Shown: positions 47,965 to 57,363 of the stretch, piece by piece
Position numbering within the stretch: the first letter of the stretch is position 1
Layout of the letters: each line of letters starts with the position of its first letter
Source of the DNA: Methyloversatilis sp. RAC08
Lineage (GTDB): Bacteria > Pseudomonadota > Gammaproteobacteria > Burkholderiales > Rhodocyclaceae
DNA: 64,000 nt
Reading direction: 5' to 3'
Assembly: GCF_001713355.1 (NCBI RefSeq)
Contig: NZ_CP016448.1
Coordinates: 496,001-560,000, forward strand
The notes under the pieces: generated by a model
What the model was told of the DNA's origin: nothing
Database searches by the model: none
Seen by the model: the letters and a program-made list of their open reading frames with translations, nothing else
Translations under genes and position numbers: made by a program

Positions 47965-48341
47965 TGGCACCCCACTGAGTCGACGTGCCGGCCCCGAAAC
48001 GGTCGCGCACCTTCCGGCATTCACCCCCAAGGCGACCGTCCCGCACAACGTAGGGCGGTCGCTTTCTTGATCCTGAAAACCTCGGTCGATCGGCATTGCG
48101 TGCAGAGTTGCAGGGTGTCCGGCAAGGCGAGAGGACCGCACTGCCGGTAGGTTGGGGTGAGCGCAGCGATGCCCAACGACACCCCAAAAAGAAGGCACCG
48201 TGCGGGCGCAACAGACGATGTTGGGCATCGCTGCGCTCACCCCAACCTACGAAGCCCCGCCACCACACCGCAGGTCGGGACGGACGAACCCACTGAGGTT
48301 TTCAGGTTCATTCGTGGGGCCGGCGTTCCGCGTCGCGCCGC
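47965..48341. other. Convergent gap between two chemoreceptor genes (377 bp)
   Basis: Apart from the long inverted repeat at 48147-48250 I see no gene or RNA in this gap. No U-tract terminator follows either chemoreceptor gene, so the inverted repeat may do that work for both. Confidence 0.6.
48147..48250. repeat. Long inverted repeat, perfect 31-bp arms
   Basis: Arm 48147-48177 begins GTAGGTTGGGGTGAGCGCAG; arm 48220-48250 ends with its exact complement, CTGCGCTCACCCCAACCTAC. The 42-nt spacer includes ACACCCCAAAAAGAAGGCAC. Sequences of the GTAGGTTGGG...GCCCAAC kind are scattered intergenic repeats in many proteobacteria. It is unrelated to the GTGGGAG REPs in this window and lies between two convergent genes, where it could form a strong bidirectional hairpin. 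Confidence 0.92.
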
Positions 48342-50378
48342 TCACGCACGGATCGACGTCTGCGCACCGGTCAGCCCCTGCAGCACATCGGCCACGCCCC
48401 GCGTGTGTCCGGCCACGGTCGCGGTTCCGGTGCTGTAGGACTCTATCGTTTCCAGCACTCCGGTCAGGCTCGACACCGCCTTCGACTGGTTTTCGATCAT
48501 CTGCGCCACCCGCACGATCTCGAGCGCCAGCGCGGAAATGTCCTTGCCGATGTCGCCCGCGCTGTTGCGCGACTTCTCGGCCAGCATGCGCACCTCGTCG
48601 GCCACCACCGCGAAGCCGCGGCCGGCTTCGCCGGCTCGTGCCGCCTCGATCGCCGCGTTGAGCGCCAGCAGGTTGGTCTGGTCGGCGATCTGCTGGATCA
48701 TTTCGACCACGCGCTGGATGCGCTCGCTGGCCTGCGACAGGTCGCGCGCGCTGCTGCCGACTTCGCTCGCCTGTCCGGCCAGGGTGTCCACCGTTTCCAC
48801 CGCCTGCCTGATCACCCCCTGCTGATCCGACAGCCGGGTGGTCAGATCGCCGACCGACGCATACAGATCGGTCGAACAGGATTCGAGCTGCCGGGCCGTT
48901 GCGTCGCGTGTCTGTTCGGCGGCGAGCATGATTTCGCCCAGTTGGTTGAGGTCGCGCACCACCGGCACCATGCTGACATCGACATTTGCCGGATCGAGCC
49001 GGCTGCCGAAGTTGCCGGAACGGTAGTCGGAAATCTGCTGCACCATCACGCGCGACATGCCGGCCAGCTTGGCGTTGTGCCGGCGCAGGAAGAAGGCCTT
49101 GAACTCGCCGTAGTGGGAGACGAAGTTGTCCACGTATTCGTCGCGGAAGGTGTCGGCCGGCTGCGTGCGGAAGAAGAACACGGCGGTCAGCGTCTGGTTC
49201 AGGTTCAGGCCGAGGATTTCGCCGAAGGTCGAAAAGCCGGCGATGTTGCCGCCGCCGAAGATTCGCGCCAGCCCTGCCAGCTCTGCGCTGTTGTAGAGGC
49301 GGCGCAGCACGCAGTCGTTGAACATGCCGGCCAGCGGTTCGCCCGGCTTGTTCGCCATGAAGGCGCGGTAATCGCGTTCGGTCGTGCTGGCGAAGGGGGT
49401 GCGGCGCACCAGCACCAGTTCTTCGCCAGGCGCCACGTCGCAATAGAAATCGACACGGTCATTGTCGAAATCGAGCCGTGCCACCGAGCGCACGAACAGC
49501 TCGTTATTGACCCGGATGGCGAACGAATGGCTGTCGAGCCTGGCCGACAGCAGTTGGCGGTCGCAGCCGAAGGTCTTGCACAGCGCCTCGATCAGAGACA
49601 CCACGCGCCCTTCGTCATTGATCACCAGGTTGACCTGGCGGCGCTCGACCGAGGCACTGAAGATCTGGAAGCGGGTGCCGGCCGGCTCGAAATTCTGGCT
49701 CTTGAACACGCCGAACCGCACTTGCGGCGCCATCTTCAGGAAAGCGACCAGCACATGGTTGTTGAGCCGGCGCGAGCCGTCGTGCAGCCAGGTATCGCGG
49801 AAATCCAGTTTGCCGCCGGCCGAGCCGCCGACGAACAGGCAGGGAAAGCGCCCGGACTCGTACAGCGCCTCCATGAAGAAGGATTCGGAATTCGACAGTC
49901 CGTCGAACAGCACGTAGGCGAAGGTGTCGCGGTGGTCGATGTCGAGATCGACCTGCGTGGCCTGGATGCTGCGCACCAGACGATCGATGCGCTCGCGGTA
50001 ATCCATCACCTGAACGCTCCTTCGAAGGTCTTCGCTGGACAGCGGAATGGCGACCACCCGCGCTTCGCCGATCACGCTGCGATCGAAGCACTGCAGCACG
50101 ACACGGTCTCGACCATCGGTCGCATCGCAGTAGAGCGATCCGTTGCCCGTGCTGCACAGTTCGCCCGCCGTCGTGCTCAAGGTCAGCGCGACGCCCGGGA
50201 AACGCGCGCGCACGCTGCGCGCCACCTGCTCGATATCGACATCGGGCGCCACGTAACCGCTGATGAAGGATGGCGAACCGACGACCGCGGCAAGCCGGGA
50301 CTCAAGCTCCGCGACCCGAGTCTGCATGGTGTTGACGCCGCCCTGCCCGGCAACTGACCTGCGTCCGAAAAGCTTCAT
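48342..50378 (-). CDS. Soluble FIST-domain methyl-accepting chemotaxis protein, 678 aa
   Basis: Cytoplasmic chemoreceptor without membrane helices. After a short lead the N-terminal FIST sensor (about 40-235) includes [19 protein letters not shown] and [26 protein letters not shown] domain (about 240-400) includes [20 protein letters not shown]. The C-terminal MCP signalling domain (about 470-675) has the tip [24 protein letters not shown] domains are proposed small-ligand sensors; the NO-sensing haem protein NosP has one. The ATG has GGGAGA 6 nt upstream. A sigma28-like promoter precedes it, as expected for a chemotaxis gene. The ligand is unknown. Confidence 0.93.
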   Translation of the reverse strand: MKLFGRRSVAGQGGVNTMQTRVAELESRLAAVVGSPSFISGYVAPDVDIEQVARSVRARFPGVALTLSTTAGELCSTGNGSLYCDATDGRDRVVLQCFDRSVIGEARVVAIPLSSEDLRRSVQVMDYRERIDRLVRSIQATQVDLDIDHRDTFAYVLFDGLSNSESFFMEALYESGRFPCLFVGGSAGGKLDFRDTWLHDGSRRLNNHVLVAFLKMAPQVRFGVFKSQNFEPAGTRFQIFSASVERRQVNLVINDEGRVVSLIEALCKTFGCDRQLLSARLDSHSFAIRVNNELFVRSVARLDFDNDRVDFYCDVAPGEELVLVRRTPFASTTERDYRAFMANKPGEPLAGMFNDCVLRRLYNSAELAGLARIFGGGNIAGFSTFGEILGLNLNQTLTAVFFFRTQPADTFRDEYVDNFVSHYGEFKAFFLRRHNAKLAGMSRVMVQQISDYRSGNFGSRLDPANVDVSMVPVVRDLNQLGEIMLAAEQTRDATARQLESCSTDLYASVGDLTTRLSDQQGVIRQAVETVDTLAGQASEVGSSARDLSQASERIQRVVEMIQQIADQTNLLALNAAIEAARAGEAGRGFAVVADEVRMLAEKSRNSAGDIGKDISALALEIVRVAQMIENQSKAVSSLTGVLETIESYSTGTATVAGHTRGVADVLQGLTGAQTSIRA

Positions 50379-50433
50379 TTTCTGTCTCCCTGTAAGTCCC
50401 GGTACGAGGCGCTGTTGCCAGGTACGAAGCGGA

Positions 50434-50460
50434 CTTACGGGAGGACGTCAGCGCACTTTA
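50434..50460 (-). promoter_or_regulatory. sigma28 (FliA)-like promoter of the FIST chemoreceptor
   Basis: On the minus strand TAAAGTGC (50460-50453), an 11-nt spacer and CCCGTAAG (50441-50434) approach the flagellar consensus TAAAGTTT-N11-GCCGATAA. The -35 is strong and the spacing exact, but the -10 half matches only in CCG and one A. It would give a leader of about 50 nt. Confidence 0.55.
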
Positions 50461-50488
50461 GAGCGCGCGGAGGAAACATTTGCCCCGT

Positions 50489-50505
50489 TGTCCAGAATCT
50501 GGACA
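50489..50505. promoter_or_regulatory. Perfect palindrome TGTCCAGA-A-TCTGGACA
   Basis: A 17-bp palindrome with 8-bp arms and a single central base, 28 bp upstream of the sigma28-like promoter of the FIST chemoreceptor and 41 bp beyond the stop of the FAD enzyme gene. A one-base loop cannot fold as a hairpin, so a dimeric protein site is the better reading. The regulator is unknown. Confidence 0.6.
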
Positions 50506-50546
50506 TCCTGTTTTTTCTTTAAACACATGGACTTGCATAGGACACT

Positions 50547-51533
50547 TTATCCGCCTTCAGCCTTGGGGGCTGGACCACCGCCCTGCAACACCCGGTCGGC
50601 CAGCGCATTGGCACTGTCGAAGGCGTCCTCGACCCGTTCACCGAGGCAACCGTCGGACGCATAGCCTAACTTGCTGTCCGCGTCCCACACGCATTCACGT
50701 CCCAACGCCTCCACCACCCTTGCAAAACGCCATCGATGCGCACGGCACAGTGATGGTGCCGTGGTCGCCCCGACCGCCGACAGGAAGGCTTCGAGCAGCA
50801 GTGGCTGGATCTGCTCGACGGTCAGTTCAAGGTGCTGTTGCGACCATGTCGGAGCCGCGTGGATCACCCAGCAGTCGGGCGCACCGTCGCGCTGGGGTTT
50901 GCTGCTGTCGCGCGCCGCCCAGCCGAGCACGCCACCCGCTGCCGGGCGCAGGCAATCGGCCGCATCGAGTCGCGTGTCGAACGAAAGCATCAGGGCCCAG
51001 CACGGTGCATACCGAATGCATGGCATTGCGTCGGCAAAGGCTGCGACGTCGACGTCTGTACAACGCCCGAACAGCACCGCGGCCTGCGGTGCGGGCAGCG
51101 TCACCAGCACTGCATCGAAGCACGCCGGCAGGCGGCCTTGCGCGGTTTCCAGCCACCAGCCAAGATGATCGCGACCGAAGCCGGTGATCGCGGTTTCCAT
51201 ATGCACCTCGGCGCCCCACAACATGCGAGGCGCAATGGCATTCATGCCGGGCACGCCGACCCAGCGCGGAGATGTGTCCAGGCCGACCGGCGCCCACGCA
51301 GCCGCGACGCCGGCTCGCCGCCAGTCGGCAAGCTGCGCCGCCATGGCCTCGCCGCGCACCGTCATGTACTGCACACCGTGGTCGAACTGAAGCCGGTCGG
51401 CACGCCGCGTTGCCATGCGTCCGCCGGCTGCGCGTCCCTTGTCGAACACCTGCACGTTCAGGCCGGCGTCGACCAGCCGGCGCGCCAGCGTGCAACCGGC
51501 CATGCCGGCGCCCACCACTGCAATGTCACGCAC
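50547..51533 (-). CDS. FAD-dependent oxidoreductase, renalase/amine-oxidase-like, 328 aa
   Basis: Flavoprotein of the NAD(P)/FAD amine-oxidase superfamily. The N-terminal dinucleotide fold is IAVVGAGMAGCTLARRLVDA, with the FAD-binding GRAAGGRMATRR motif near residue 40. The rest (FDHGVQYMTVRG, AGGVLGWAARDSSKPQRDG, ECVWDADSKLGYASDGCLGE) matches renalase-like bacterial proteins of about 330 aa. A GTG start at 51533 was chosen because GGGAGA lies 8 nt upstream; ATG 51584 is an alternative with no visible Shine-Dalgarno. It is divergent from the ATP-grasp gene. Substrate unknown. Confidence 0.85.
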   Translation of the reverse strand: MRDIAVVGAGMAGCTLARRLVDAGLNVQVFDKGRAAGGRMATRRADRLQFDHGVQYMTVRGEAMAAQLADWRRAGVAAAWAPVGLDTSPRWVGVPGMNAIAPRMLWGAEVHMETAITGFGRDHLGWWLETAQGRLPACFDAVLVTLPAPQAAVLFGRCTDVDVAAFADAMPCIRYAPCWALMLSFDTRLDAADCLRPAAGGVLGWAARDSSKPQRDGAPDCWVIHAAPTWSQQHLELTVEQIQPLLLEAFLSAVGATTAPSLCRAHRWRFARVVEALGRECVWDADSKLGYASDGCLGERVEDAFDSANALADRVLQGGGPAPKAEGG

Positions 51534-51756
51534 TTTTGCAATCTCCCGTTCCTGTGATATCCGGTCTTTCTCTGGTGTCGACATCGAATCGTGACCGGCG
51601 TTTGCGGCGCACCGGCACCGGACGCGAAAGGCGATGCGCCGATCCTGCCGGCCTTCACCGAAGGCGGTGCGCACACGCTCTGTGCTAGGGTGCGATTGAA
51701 ACAGAATAAGTGCGACGGCGAGTGATGACTGCCGCGCACGCACACGCGCTCTGCCC

Positions 51757-54210
51757 ATGCCCCGCCAACTGCTCGCCCACTACCCGCAAACCGAGACGCG
51801 CTACGACGAACTGCTGTCCGGACCGTGGGCCCTTCGTCCGCACTGGCGCAGCCTGTTCGACACACTCGTGCGCGCCCGTCCGGAACAGATGCAGGAACGG
51901 CTCAGCTCCATGCGCCGGCAGATCCGCGAGAACGGCGTCACGTACAACGTGTATGCCGACCCGCGCGGCGTCGAACGGCCGTGGGAGCTTGACGCCCTGC
52001 CGCTGATCATCCCGCCGGACGAGTGGGAGCAGATATCCGGCGCCATCGCGCAGCGCGCCGAATTGCTGAACCGCATCCTGCTCGACGTGTACGGTCCGCA
52101 GCAGATGCTGGAAGAAGGGCTGCTGCCGCCGGCGCTGATCTACGGCCACTCGGGATTCCTGCGGCCGTGTCACGGCATGGCGGTGCCGGGTAACATCCAC
52201 CTGCACCTGTACGCCGCCGATCTGGCGCGCTCGCCGGATGGCCGCTGGTGGGTGCTGAACGACCGCACGCAGGCGCCGTCGGGCGCCGGCTATTCGCTGG
52301 AAAACCGCCTCGTCATTTCACGCATCTTTTCGGAACAGTTCCGCGACCTGCGCGTCGAGCACCTGGCGAGCTTCTTCGCCACGCTGCGCGACACGCTGGC
52401 ACAGCACGCGCCGCAGAGCGATGGTCCGCCGCTGATCGTGCTGCTGACGCCGGGGCCGTACAACGAAACCTATTTCGAGCACGCCTACCTGGCGCGCTAC
52501 CTGGGTTTTCCGCTGGTCGAGGGCTCCGACCTGATGGTGCGCGACGGCTGCGTCTGGCTGAAGAACCTGTCCGGCCTGCGTCGGGTGCACGTGATCCTGC
52601 GACGGCTCGACGATGACTTCTGCGACCCGCTGGAGCTTGATGGCGAATCGGCGATCGGCGTACCGGGTCTGGTCGAAGCGGCCCGTCAGGGCAATGTGCT
52701 GATTGCCAATTCGCTCGGCTCCAACCTGCTCGAATCGGGCGCCCTGCTCGGTTTTCTGCCACGTCTGTGCCGGCGCCTGCTGGGCGAGGAGCTGGCCATG
52801 CCGTCGCTCGCCACCTGGTGGTGCGGTGAGGAAGCGGCGCTCGAGGACGCGATCGAAAAGCTGGACAAGCTGGTGATCAAGCCCGCCTTTCCGCAGTTGC
52901 GCATCCAGTCGGTTTTCGGCCAGGATCTGGACAAGCGCGAACGCGCCGCGCTGATCGCCCGCATGCGCGCGCGACCGCACCACTACGTTGCGCAGGAGCT
53001 GGTGCAGCTGTCGCAGGCCCCGGTCTGGGACACCCAGCATCCGCGCCGGCTCGCCGCACGTGCGGTCGGTCTGCGCGTGTTTGCCTGTGCGTCGCCGGAC
53101 GGCTACGTCGTGATGCCGGGCGGCCTGACCCGCGTCGCCTCGGAACGCGACGCACGCGTGATCGCGATGCAGCGCGGCGGGTCGAGCAAGGACACCTGGG
53201 TGCTGACCCACGGCACGGTGAATACCTTCAGCCTGCTGCGCCGGTCGGTCGGTCCGTCGGAGCTGGTGCGTGCGGGCACCAAGCTGTCCAGTCGCGTGGT
53301 CGAGAATCTGTTCTGGTTCGGCCGCTACTGCGAACGCTGCGACAACACGGCGCGCCTGTTGCGCGCACTGATTGCACAGCACATCGAACATGGCGACATC
53401 GCGGACCATGCGCTGACCCGGCTGTGCCAGCAGATGGGCATCCTGCCGAAAGAACTCGAAGACGCGTCGATCGGCGAGCTCGAGGCGGCGCTGCGCGCGG
53501 CAGCACTCGATGCCGCGCAGCCCGGATCGCTGGCATCCGGCCTGCATCAGCTGTCGAATGTGGCCTTCAGCCTGCGCGAACGGCTGTCGATCGACAACTG
53601 GCGCATCATCAGCCGGCTGGCCGATGACCTGACCGACGTACCGACCGAACTGGGCGAAGTGCTCGAGCGACTGGACCGCAGCGTGCTGGCGATGATGACG
53701 TTGTCCGGCTTTGCGCTCGACGGGATGACGCGCGACCAGGGCTGGCGCTTCCTGTCGGTCGGCCGGCGCATCGAACGTCTGCAGTTCATGAGCCGGGTGC
53801 TGCGCGAGGCGCTTGCCGATGGCGGAGACACGCCCGACTGGTTGCTCGAACTGGCCGACAGCACGATCACCTATCGCTCGCGCTACATGACGCGGCCGCA
53901 GTGGCTGCCGGTCATCGACCTGCTGGTCGCCGACGAAACCAATCCGCGTTCCATCGCCTATCAGGCACTCGGGCTGACCGACTATCTGGCGCGCCTGGCC
54001 GCGCATTTCGGCACCATCGAATCGGCGGCGCTGTCGGATGCCGTGGCCGACATGCTCGCGCTGCGTGCCGACACCGATTTCCGCGCCGGCTCGCCACGCC
54101 TGCTCGCGGTCCTCGAAGCGCTGGGTACGGCGGCCTACACCCTGTCGGAACAGCTCGGGCGCCGCTTCTTCAGCCACGCGGCGACGCCGTGGCCGGGCAG
54201 CAACAGCTGA
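51757..54210 (+). CDS. Fused circularly permuted ATP-grasp and alpha-E domain protein, 817 aa
   Basis: Residues about 1-480 form a circularly permuted ATP-grasp ligase (YNVYADPRGVERPWELD, LNDRTQAPSGAGYSLENRLV, FPLVEGSDLMVRDGCVWLKN, LDKLVIKPAFPQLR). Residues about 505-815 form a helical alpha-E domain (SSRVVENLFWFGRYCERCDN, SVGRRIERLQFMSRVLREAL). The two are usually separate neighbouring genes; here they are one chain. A transglutaminase-like gene starts 2 nt after the stop. Comparative genomics has linked CP-ATP-grasp, alpha-E, transglutaminase and the Anbu peptidase in a predicted amide- or peptide-bond-forming system. No Anbu gene lies in this window. The product is unknown. Confidence 0.9.
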   Translation: MPRQLLAHYPQTETRYDELLSGPWALRPHWRSLFDTLVRARPEQMQERLSSMRRQIRENGVTYNVYADPRGVERPWELDALPLIIPPDEWEQISGAIAQRAELLNRILLDVYGPQQMLEEGLLPPALIYGHSGFLRPCHGMAVPGNIHLHLYAADLARSPDGRWWVLNDRTQAPSGAGYSLENRLVISRIFSEQFRDLRVEHLASFFATLRDTLAQHAPQSDGPPLIVLLTPGPYNETYFEHAYLARYLGFPLVEGSDLMVRDGCVWLKNLSGLRRVHVILRRLDDDFCDPLELDGESAIGVPGLVEAARQGNVLIANSLGSNLLESGALLGFLPRLCRRLLGEELAMPSLATWWCGEEAALEDAIEKLDKLVIKPAFPQLRIQSVFGQDLDKRERAALIARMRARPHHYVAQELVQLSQAPVWDTQHPRRLAARAVGLRVFACASPDGYVVMPGGLTRVASERDARVIAMQRGGSSKDTWVLTHGTVNTFSLLRRSVGPSELVRAGTKLSSRVVENLFWFGRYCERCDNTARLLRALIAQHIEHGDIADHALTRLCQQMGILPKELEDASIGELEAALRAAALDAAQPGSLASGLHQLSNVAFSLRERLSIDNWRIISRLADDLTDVPTELGEVLERLDRSVLAMMTLSGFALDGMTRDQGWRFLSVGRRIERLQFMSRVLREALADGGDTPDWLLELADSTITYRSRYMTRPQWLPVIDLLVADETNPRSIAYQALGLTDYLARLAAHFGTIESAALSDAVADMLALRADTDFRAGSPRLLAVLEALGTAAYTLSEQLGRRFFSHAATPWPGSNS

Positions 54211-54212
54211 TC

Positions 54213-55139
54213 ATGGCGCGCCTCCGCTACAACGTGCTGCACGAAACGCGCTACGCCTACGCGCGTCCGGTGTCGCTGTCGCGCCAGATGCTGCATCTGA
54301 CGCCGCGCGAGACACCACGCCAGATCACGCTCGAGCACGCCGTCGACATTGATCCGGTGCCCACCGAGAGGCGCGCCCGGCGGGACTACTTCGGCAATCT
54401 GGTGGACAGTTTCACGGTCAGCGCCGCACACGACGAACTGGTCGTGGTGGCCGATTCAACCGTCGAAGTGACCGGTCGCGAAGCGGCCGACAGTCCGGCG
54501 TCACCTTCGTGGGAACGAGTGCGGGATCGCCTGCATCAGGTCGGTCCGGCACCGCTGCTCGAACCTTGCCAGTTCCTGTATGCCAGCCCGCACATCGAAC
54601 CTCTGGCCGTCCTCGCCCGCTATGGGAGGCTCGATTTTCATCGGGGCCGGCCGCTGTTCGAGGCGGCCAGCGCGCTGATGCAACGGATTCACCGCGACTT
54701 CGAATTCGATCCGGAAGCGACGACGGTCAGCACGCCGCTGGAAACGCTGCTGAAGGAAAGGCGCGGCGTGTGTCAGGACTTTGCGCATTTCATGATCGGT
54801 TGCCTGCGCGCACTCGGTCTGCCGGCGCGCTATGTCAGCGGCTATCTGCTGACCCGCCCGCCACCGGGCAAGCCGCGGCTCATCGGTGCCGACGCATCGC
54901 ACGCCTGGGTGTCCGTGTTCTGTCCGGGCACCGGCTGGATCGACTTCGACCCGACCAACTGCGTGCAGCCTGACGATCAGCACATCACCGTCGGCTGGGG
55001 TCGTGACTTCAGCGACGTCACACCGATGCGCGGTGTCATCCTCGGCGGTGGCGAGCACACCATCGAGGTGTGCGTCACCGTCACGCCCGAGGCACCGGCC
55101 GATCGGACAACCAGTGCTCGAGCGCTTGAACCGGAATGA
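54213..55139 (+). CDS. Transglutaminase-like cysteine hydrolase, 308 aa
   Basis: An N-terminal beta domain of the bacterial transglutaminase-associated type (about 1-85, RYNVLHETRYAYARPVSLSR) precedes a transglutaminase core. The core has the triad C187 (RRGVCQDFAHFMIG), H230 (DASHAWVSVF) and D246 (WIDFDPTN). Soluble, no signal peptide. The start lies 2 nt after the stop of the ATP-grasp/alpha-E gene, so the two are co-translated. Such enzymes are inferred to cut or form amide bonds in peptides made by the ATP-grasp partner. Biochemical role unproven. Confidence 0.9.
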   Translation: MARLRYNVLHETRYAYARPVSLSRQMLHLTPRETPRQITLEHAVDIDPVPTERRARRDYFGNLVDSFTVSAAHDELVVVADSTVEVTGREAADSPASPSWERVRDRLHQVGPAPLLEPCQFLYASPHIEPLAVLARYGRLDFHRGRPLFEAASALMQRIHRDFEFDPEATTVSTPLETLLKERRGVCQDFAHFMIGCLRALGLPARYVSGYLLTRPPPGKPRLIGADASHAWVSVFCPGTGWIDFDPTNCVQPDDQHITVGWGRDFSDVTPMRGVILGGGEHTIEVCVTVTPEAPADRTTSARALEPE

Positions 55140-55271
55140 ATTCCCATCCATAATGCTGGTTTTTCCTCCTTGGGCACCGTCTGCATTGGCCGAACATGGC
55201 GCAGCCGACCCGGGGTTCGATGTCCAGCAGTTGCGGCCGACCGGCGGCACTGCATCAGTGAAAGTACAGGC

Positions 55272-55484
55272 ATGAAACAAGATATCCACCCGAATTACGT
55301 TGCCGTTGCCGTCACCTGCTCGTGCGGCAATACCTTCGAAACGCGCTCGACGCTCGGCAAGCCGCTGCACGTTGAAGTGTGTTCGCAGTGCCACCCGTTC
55401 TACACCGGCAAGCAGAAGATCATCGACACCGCAGGTCGCGTCGAGCGCTTCCGCCAGAAATACGCCAACGTGCCGCGCAGCTGA
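55272..55484 (+). CDS. rpmE: 50S ribosomal protein L31, zinc-binding form, 70 aa
   Basis: Large-subunit protein L31 of the C+ class. The four zinc-ligand cysteines are C16, C18, C37 and C40 (CSCG and CSQC). N-terminal [10 protein letters not shown] and the [20 protein letters not shown] core are typical. ATG 55272 gives the standard length; a longer reading frame upstream is not conserved-looking. A strong terminator follows 19 nt after the stop, so it is a single-gene unit. Confidence 0.97.
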   Translation: MKQDIHPNYVAVAVTCSCGNTFETRSTLGKPLHVEVCSQCHPFYTGKQKIIDTAGRVERFRQKYANVPRS

Positions 55485-55503
55485 TCAGGCCGCACGTATG
55501 CTG

Positions 55504-55529
55504 AAAGGCAGCCAATGGCTGCCTTTTTT
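55504..55529 (+). terminator. Intrinsic terminator of rpmE
   Basis: AAAGGCAGCC and GGCTGCC pair around AAT and are followed by T6. The flanking A residues give partial function in the other direction. Confidence 0.93.
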
Positions 55530-55667
55530 CATTTCCGGGTGCGCTTTTCGAGCAGGCCTCCCGATCCGCACGCCGGATCCAGTCAAGCGCCCGCACACCG
55601 CATGGTGGCAAACACGGCCGGCCCGACTGCCCCTAAAATCCGCCCGCCACCCTGACTGATCGTTCCG

Positions 55668-57323
55668 ATGACGCTCCCGCCGTTGCTGCGCCAGACCCCG
55701 CGAAACTTCCTGATCGGTGATCCGCCGCAAACCGCCTTCGTCCTGGCTGTCGTGCTGGTCTACCTGTTCACCGGACTGTTCGGCCGCGACCCGTGGAAGG
55801 GCGACGACGCATTGCACATCGGCATCGCGCTGGCCTTCGCGCGCGAAGGCCACTGGCTGCTGCCGCGGCTGGCCGGACAGGTCTGGCTGGACAGCCCGCC
55901 GCTGTTCCACTGGGTGGCGGCCATCACCGGGCAGATCGGCAGCTGGCTCGGCTCGAGCTTCGCAGACAGCGCGCGCGTGGCCAGCGCCTTCTTCGCTGCG
56001 CTTTGGGTCTGGGGCAGCGCCGGAGCTGCACGCGAACTTTACGGGCCGCCGGCGGCACGCATCGCACCCCTTCTGGCGCTCGCCAACATCGGCGTCGTGG
56101 TGCATCTGCACGATGCGCAACCGGCCACCACCATGCTGGCAGCGCTCGGCATCGGCATGTGGGCGCTGGCGCTGGTGGCGCGCAAACCCTGGCATGGCGG
56201 TGCCGCACTGGTGCTCGCCCTTGCCATCGCCGGACTGGGTACCGGGCTGTGGCTGGCCGCCATCCTGCTGATTGCAGCAGCGGCGATGCCGCTGCTGCCC
56301 GTGTGGCGCAGTGTCGCCGGCTCCCCGTCACGCATGGTCGCGCTGCCGCTGGCGATGGCGATCGGTGCGCTGCTCGCGGCCAGTTGGGTGCTGCTGCTCG
56401 ACCCGGCTCATGCAGCCCGCGTCTGGCAGCACGATGTCGACCGCCTGATTCCCGACGGCCCCCGGATCGCCGCCGATGCCGCGGAATGGATCAAGGTGCT
56501 CGCCTGGTTTGCCTGGCCGGCACTGCCGCTGGCCGGCTGGGCGCTGTGGAAGCGACGGCATCAGTGGCGGTCGCCGGTGTTCTCGCTGCCGCTGCTGCTG
56601 TTCGTGCTGCTGTTCGTGCAGGTCAGCGGCGATGGCATCGTGCGCAACCAGCGCGCACTGCCACTGCTGGCACCGCTGGTCGTTCTGGGCAGTGCGGGCC
56701 TGCCGGCCCTGCGCCGCGGCGCGGCGAACGCACTGGACTGGTTCGGCGTGATGACCTTTTCGCTGCTCGGCTTCGTCATCTGGCTGGGCTGGGTCGCCAT
56801 GCTGACCGGCTGGCCTGAACGTTTCGCGCGTACCTTTTCGAAGCTCGAACCGGGTTTCGTCATGGCGCTGTCGTGGGGGCCGTTCATTCTCGCCACCATC
56901 GTGTCGCTGGCCTGGCTGTGGATGCTGTGGCGCTCCCCCAGAACGCCGACGCGCGGAGCGGTCACCTGGGGATGCGGCGTATTGCTGATATGGTTCCTGC
57001 TGAGCAGCCTGTGGTTGCCGTGGATCGACTACGGTCGCAGCTATCGCGACGTCGCCGGCCAGATCGCAAGGGCGTTGCCGGCAAACGGCGGGTGCATTGC
57101 GTTCAGCGGTCTGCAGGACAGCCACCGGGCTGCGTTCTATTATTTCGCCGGTCTGAAGCCGGTCAATGCGATGAGCAAAGCCGGCCGACAATGTGACACC
57201 CTGCTTGCGTACCATGGCCGGGGCGGCCTGCGCCCCGTGCTCGACGCAAGCTGGTCGATCGTGTGGGAAGGCCGGCGACCGGGCGACCGGCACGAGCGAT
57301 TCATGCTGTACAGGCGAAGCTGA
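55668..57323 (+). CDS. Polytopic glycosyltransferase-like protein, ArnT/PMT (GT39/GT83) type, 551 aa
   Basis: Integral membrane protein with about 11-12 hydrophobic helices. The first periplasmic loop reads GRDPWKGDDALHIGIALAFA, carrying the acidic D-D/E signature of polyprenyl-phosphate-sugar-dependent GT-C transferases (ArnT, PMT). WLDSPPLFHWVAAITGQIGS is the matching second element. A soluble C-terminal part (about 455-551) includes CIAFSGLQDSHRAAFYYFAG. Relatives add sugars to lipid A or proteins at the periplasmic face; acceptor and donor cannot be read here. It is 41 nt ahead of pgi on the same strand, which may reflect shared transcription rather than shared function. Confidence 0.82.
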   Translation: MTLPPLLRQTPRNFLIGDPPQTAFVLAVVLVYLFTGLFGRDPWKGDDALHIGIALAFAREGHWLLPRLAGQVWLDSPPLFHWVAAITGQIGSWLGSSFADSARVASAFFAALWVWGSAGAARELYGPPAARIAPLLALANIGVVVHLHDAQPATTMLAALGIGMWALALVARKPWHGGAALVLALAIAGLGTGLWLAAILLIAAAAMPLLPVWRSVAGSPSRMVALPLAMAIGALLAASWVLLLDPAHAARVWQHDVDRLIPDGPRIAADAAEWIKVLAWFAWPALPLAGWALWKRRHQWRSPVFSLPLLLFVLLFVQVSGDGIVRNQRALPLLAPLVVLGSAGLPALRRGAANALDWFGVMTFSLLGFVIWLGWVAMLTGWPERFARTFSKLEPGFVMALSWGPFILATIVSLAWLWMLWRSPRTPTRGAVTWGCGVLLIWFLLSSLWLPWIDYGRSYRDVAGQIARALPANGGCIAFSGLQDSHRAAFYYFAGLKPVNAMSKAGRQCDTLLAYHGRGGLRPVLDASWSIVWEGRRPGDRHERFMLYRRS

Positions 57324-57363
57324 ACCGACGCATTCACCGATAGAAGAGAAGAAAGCGGAACAC

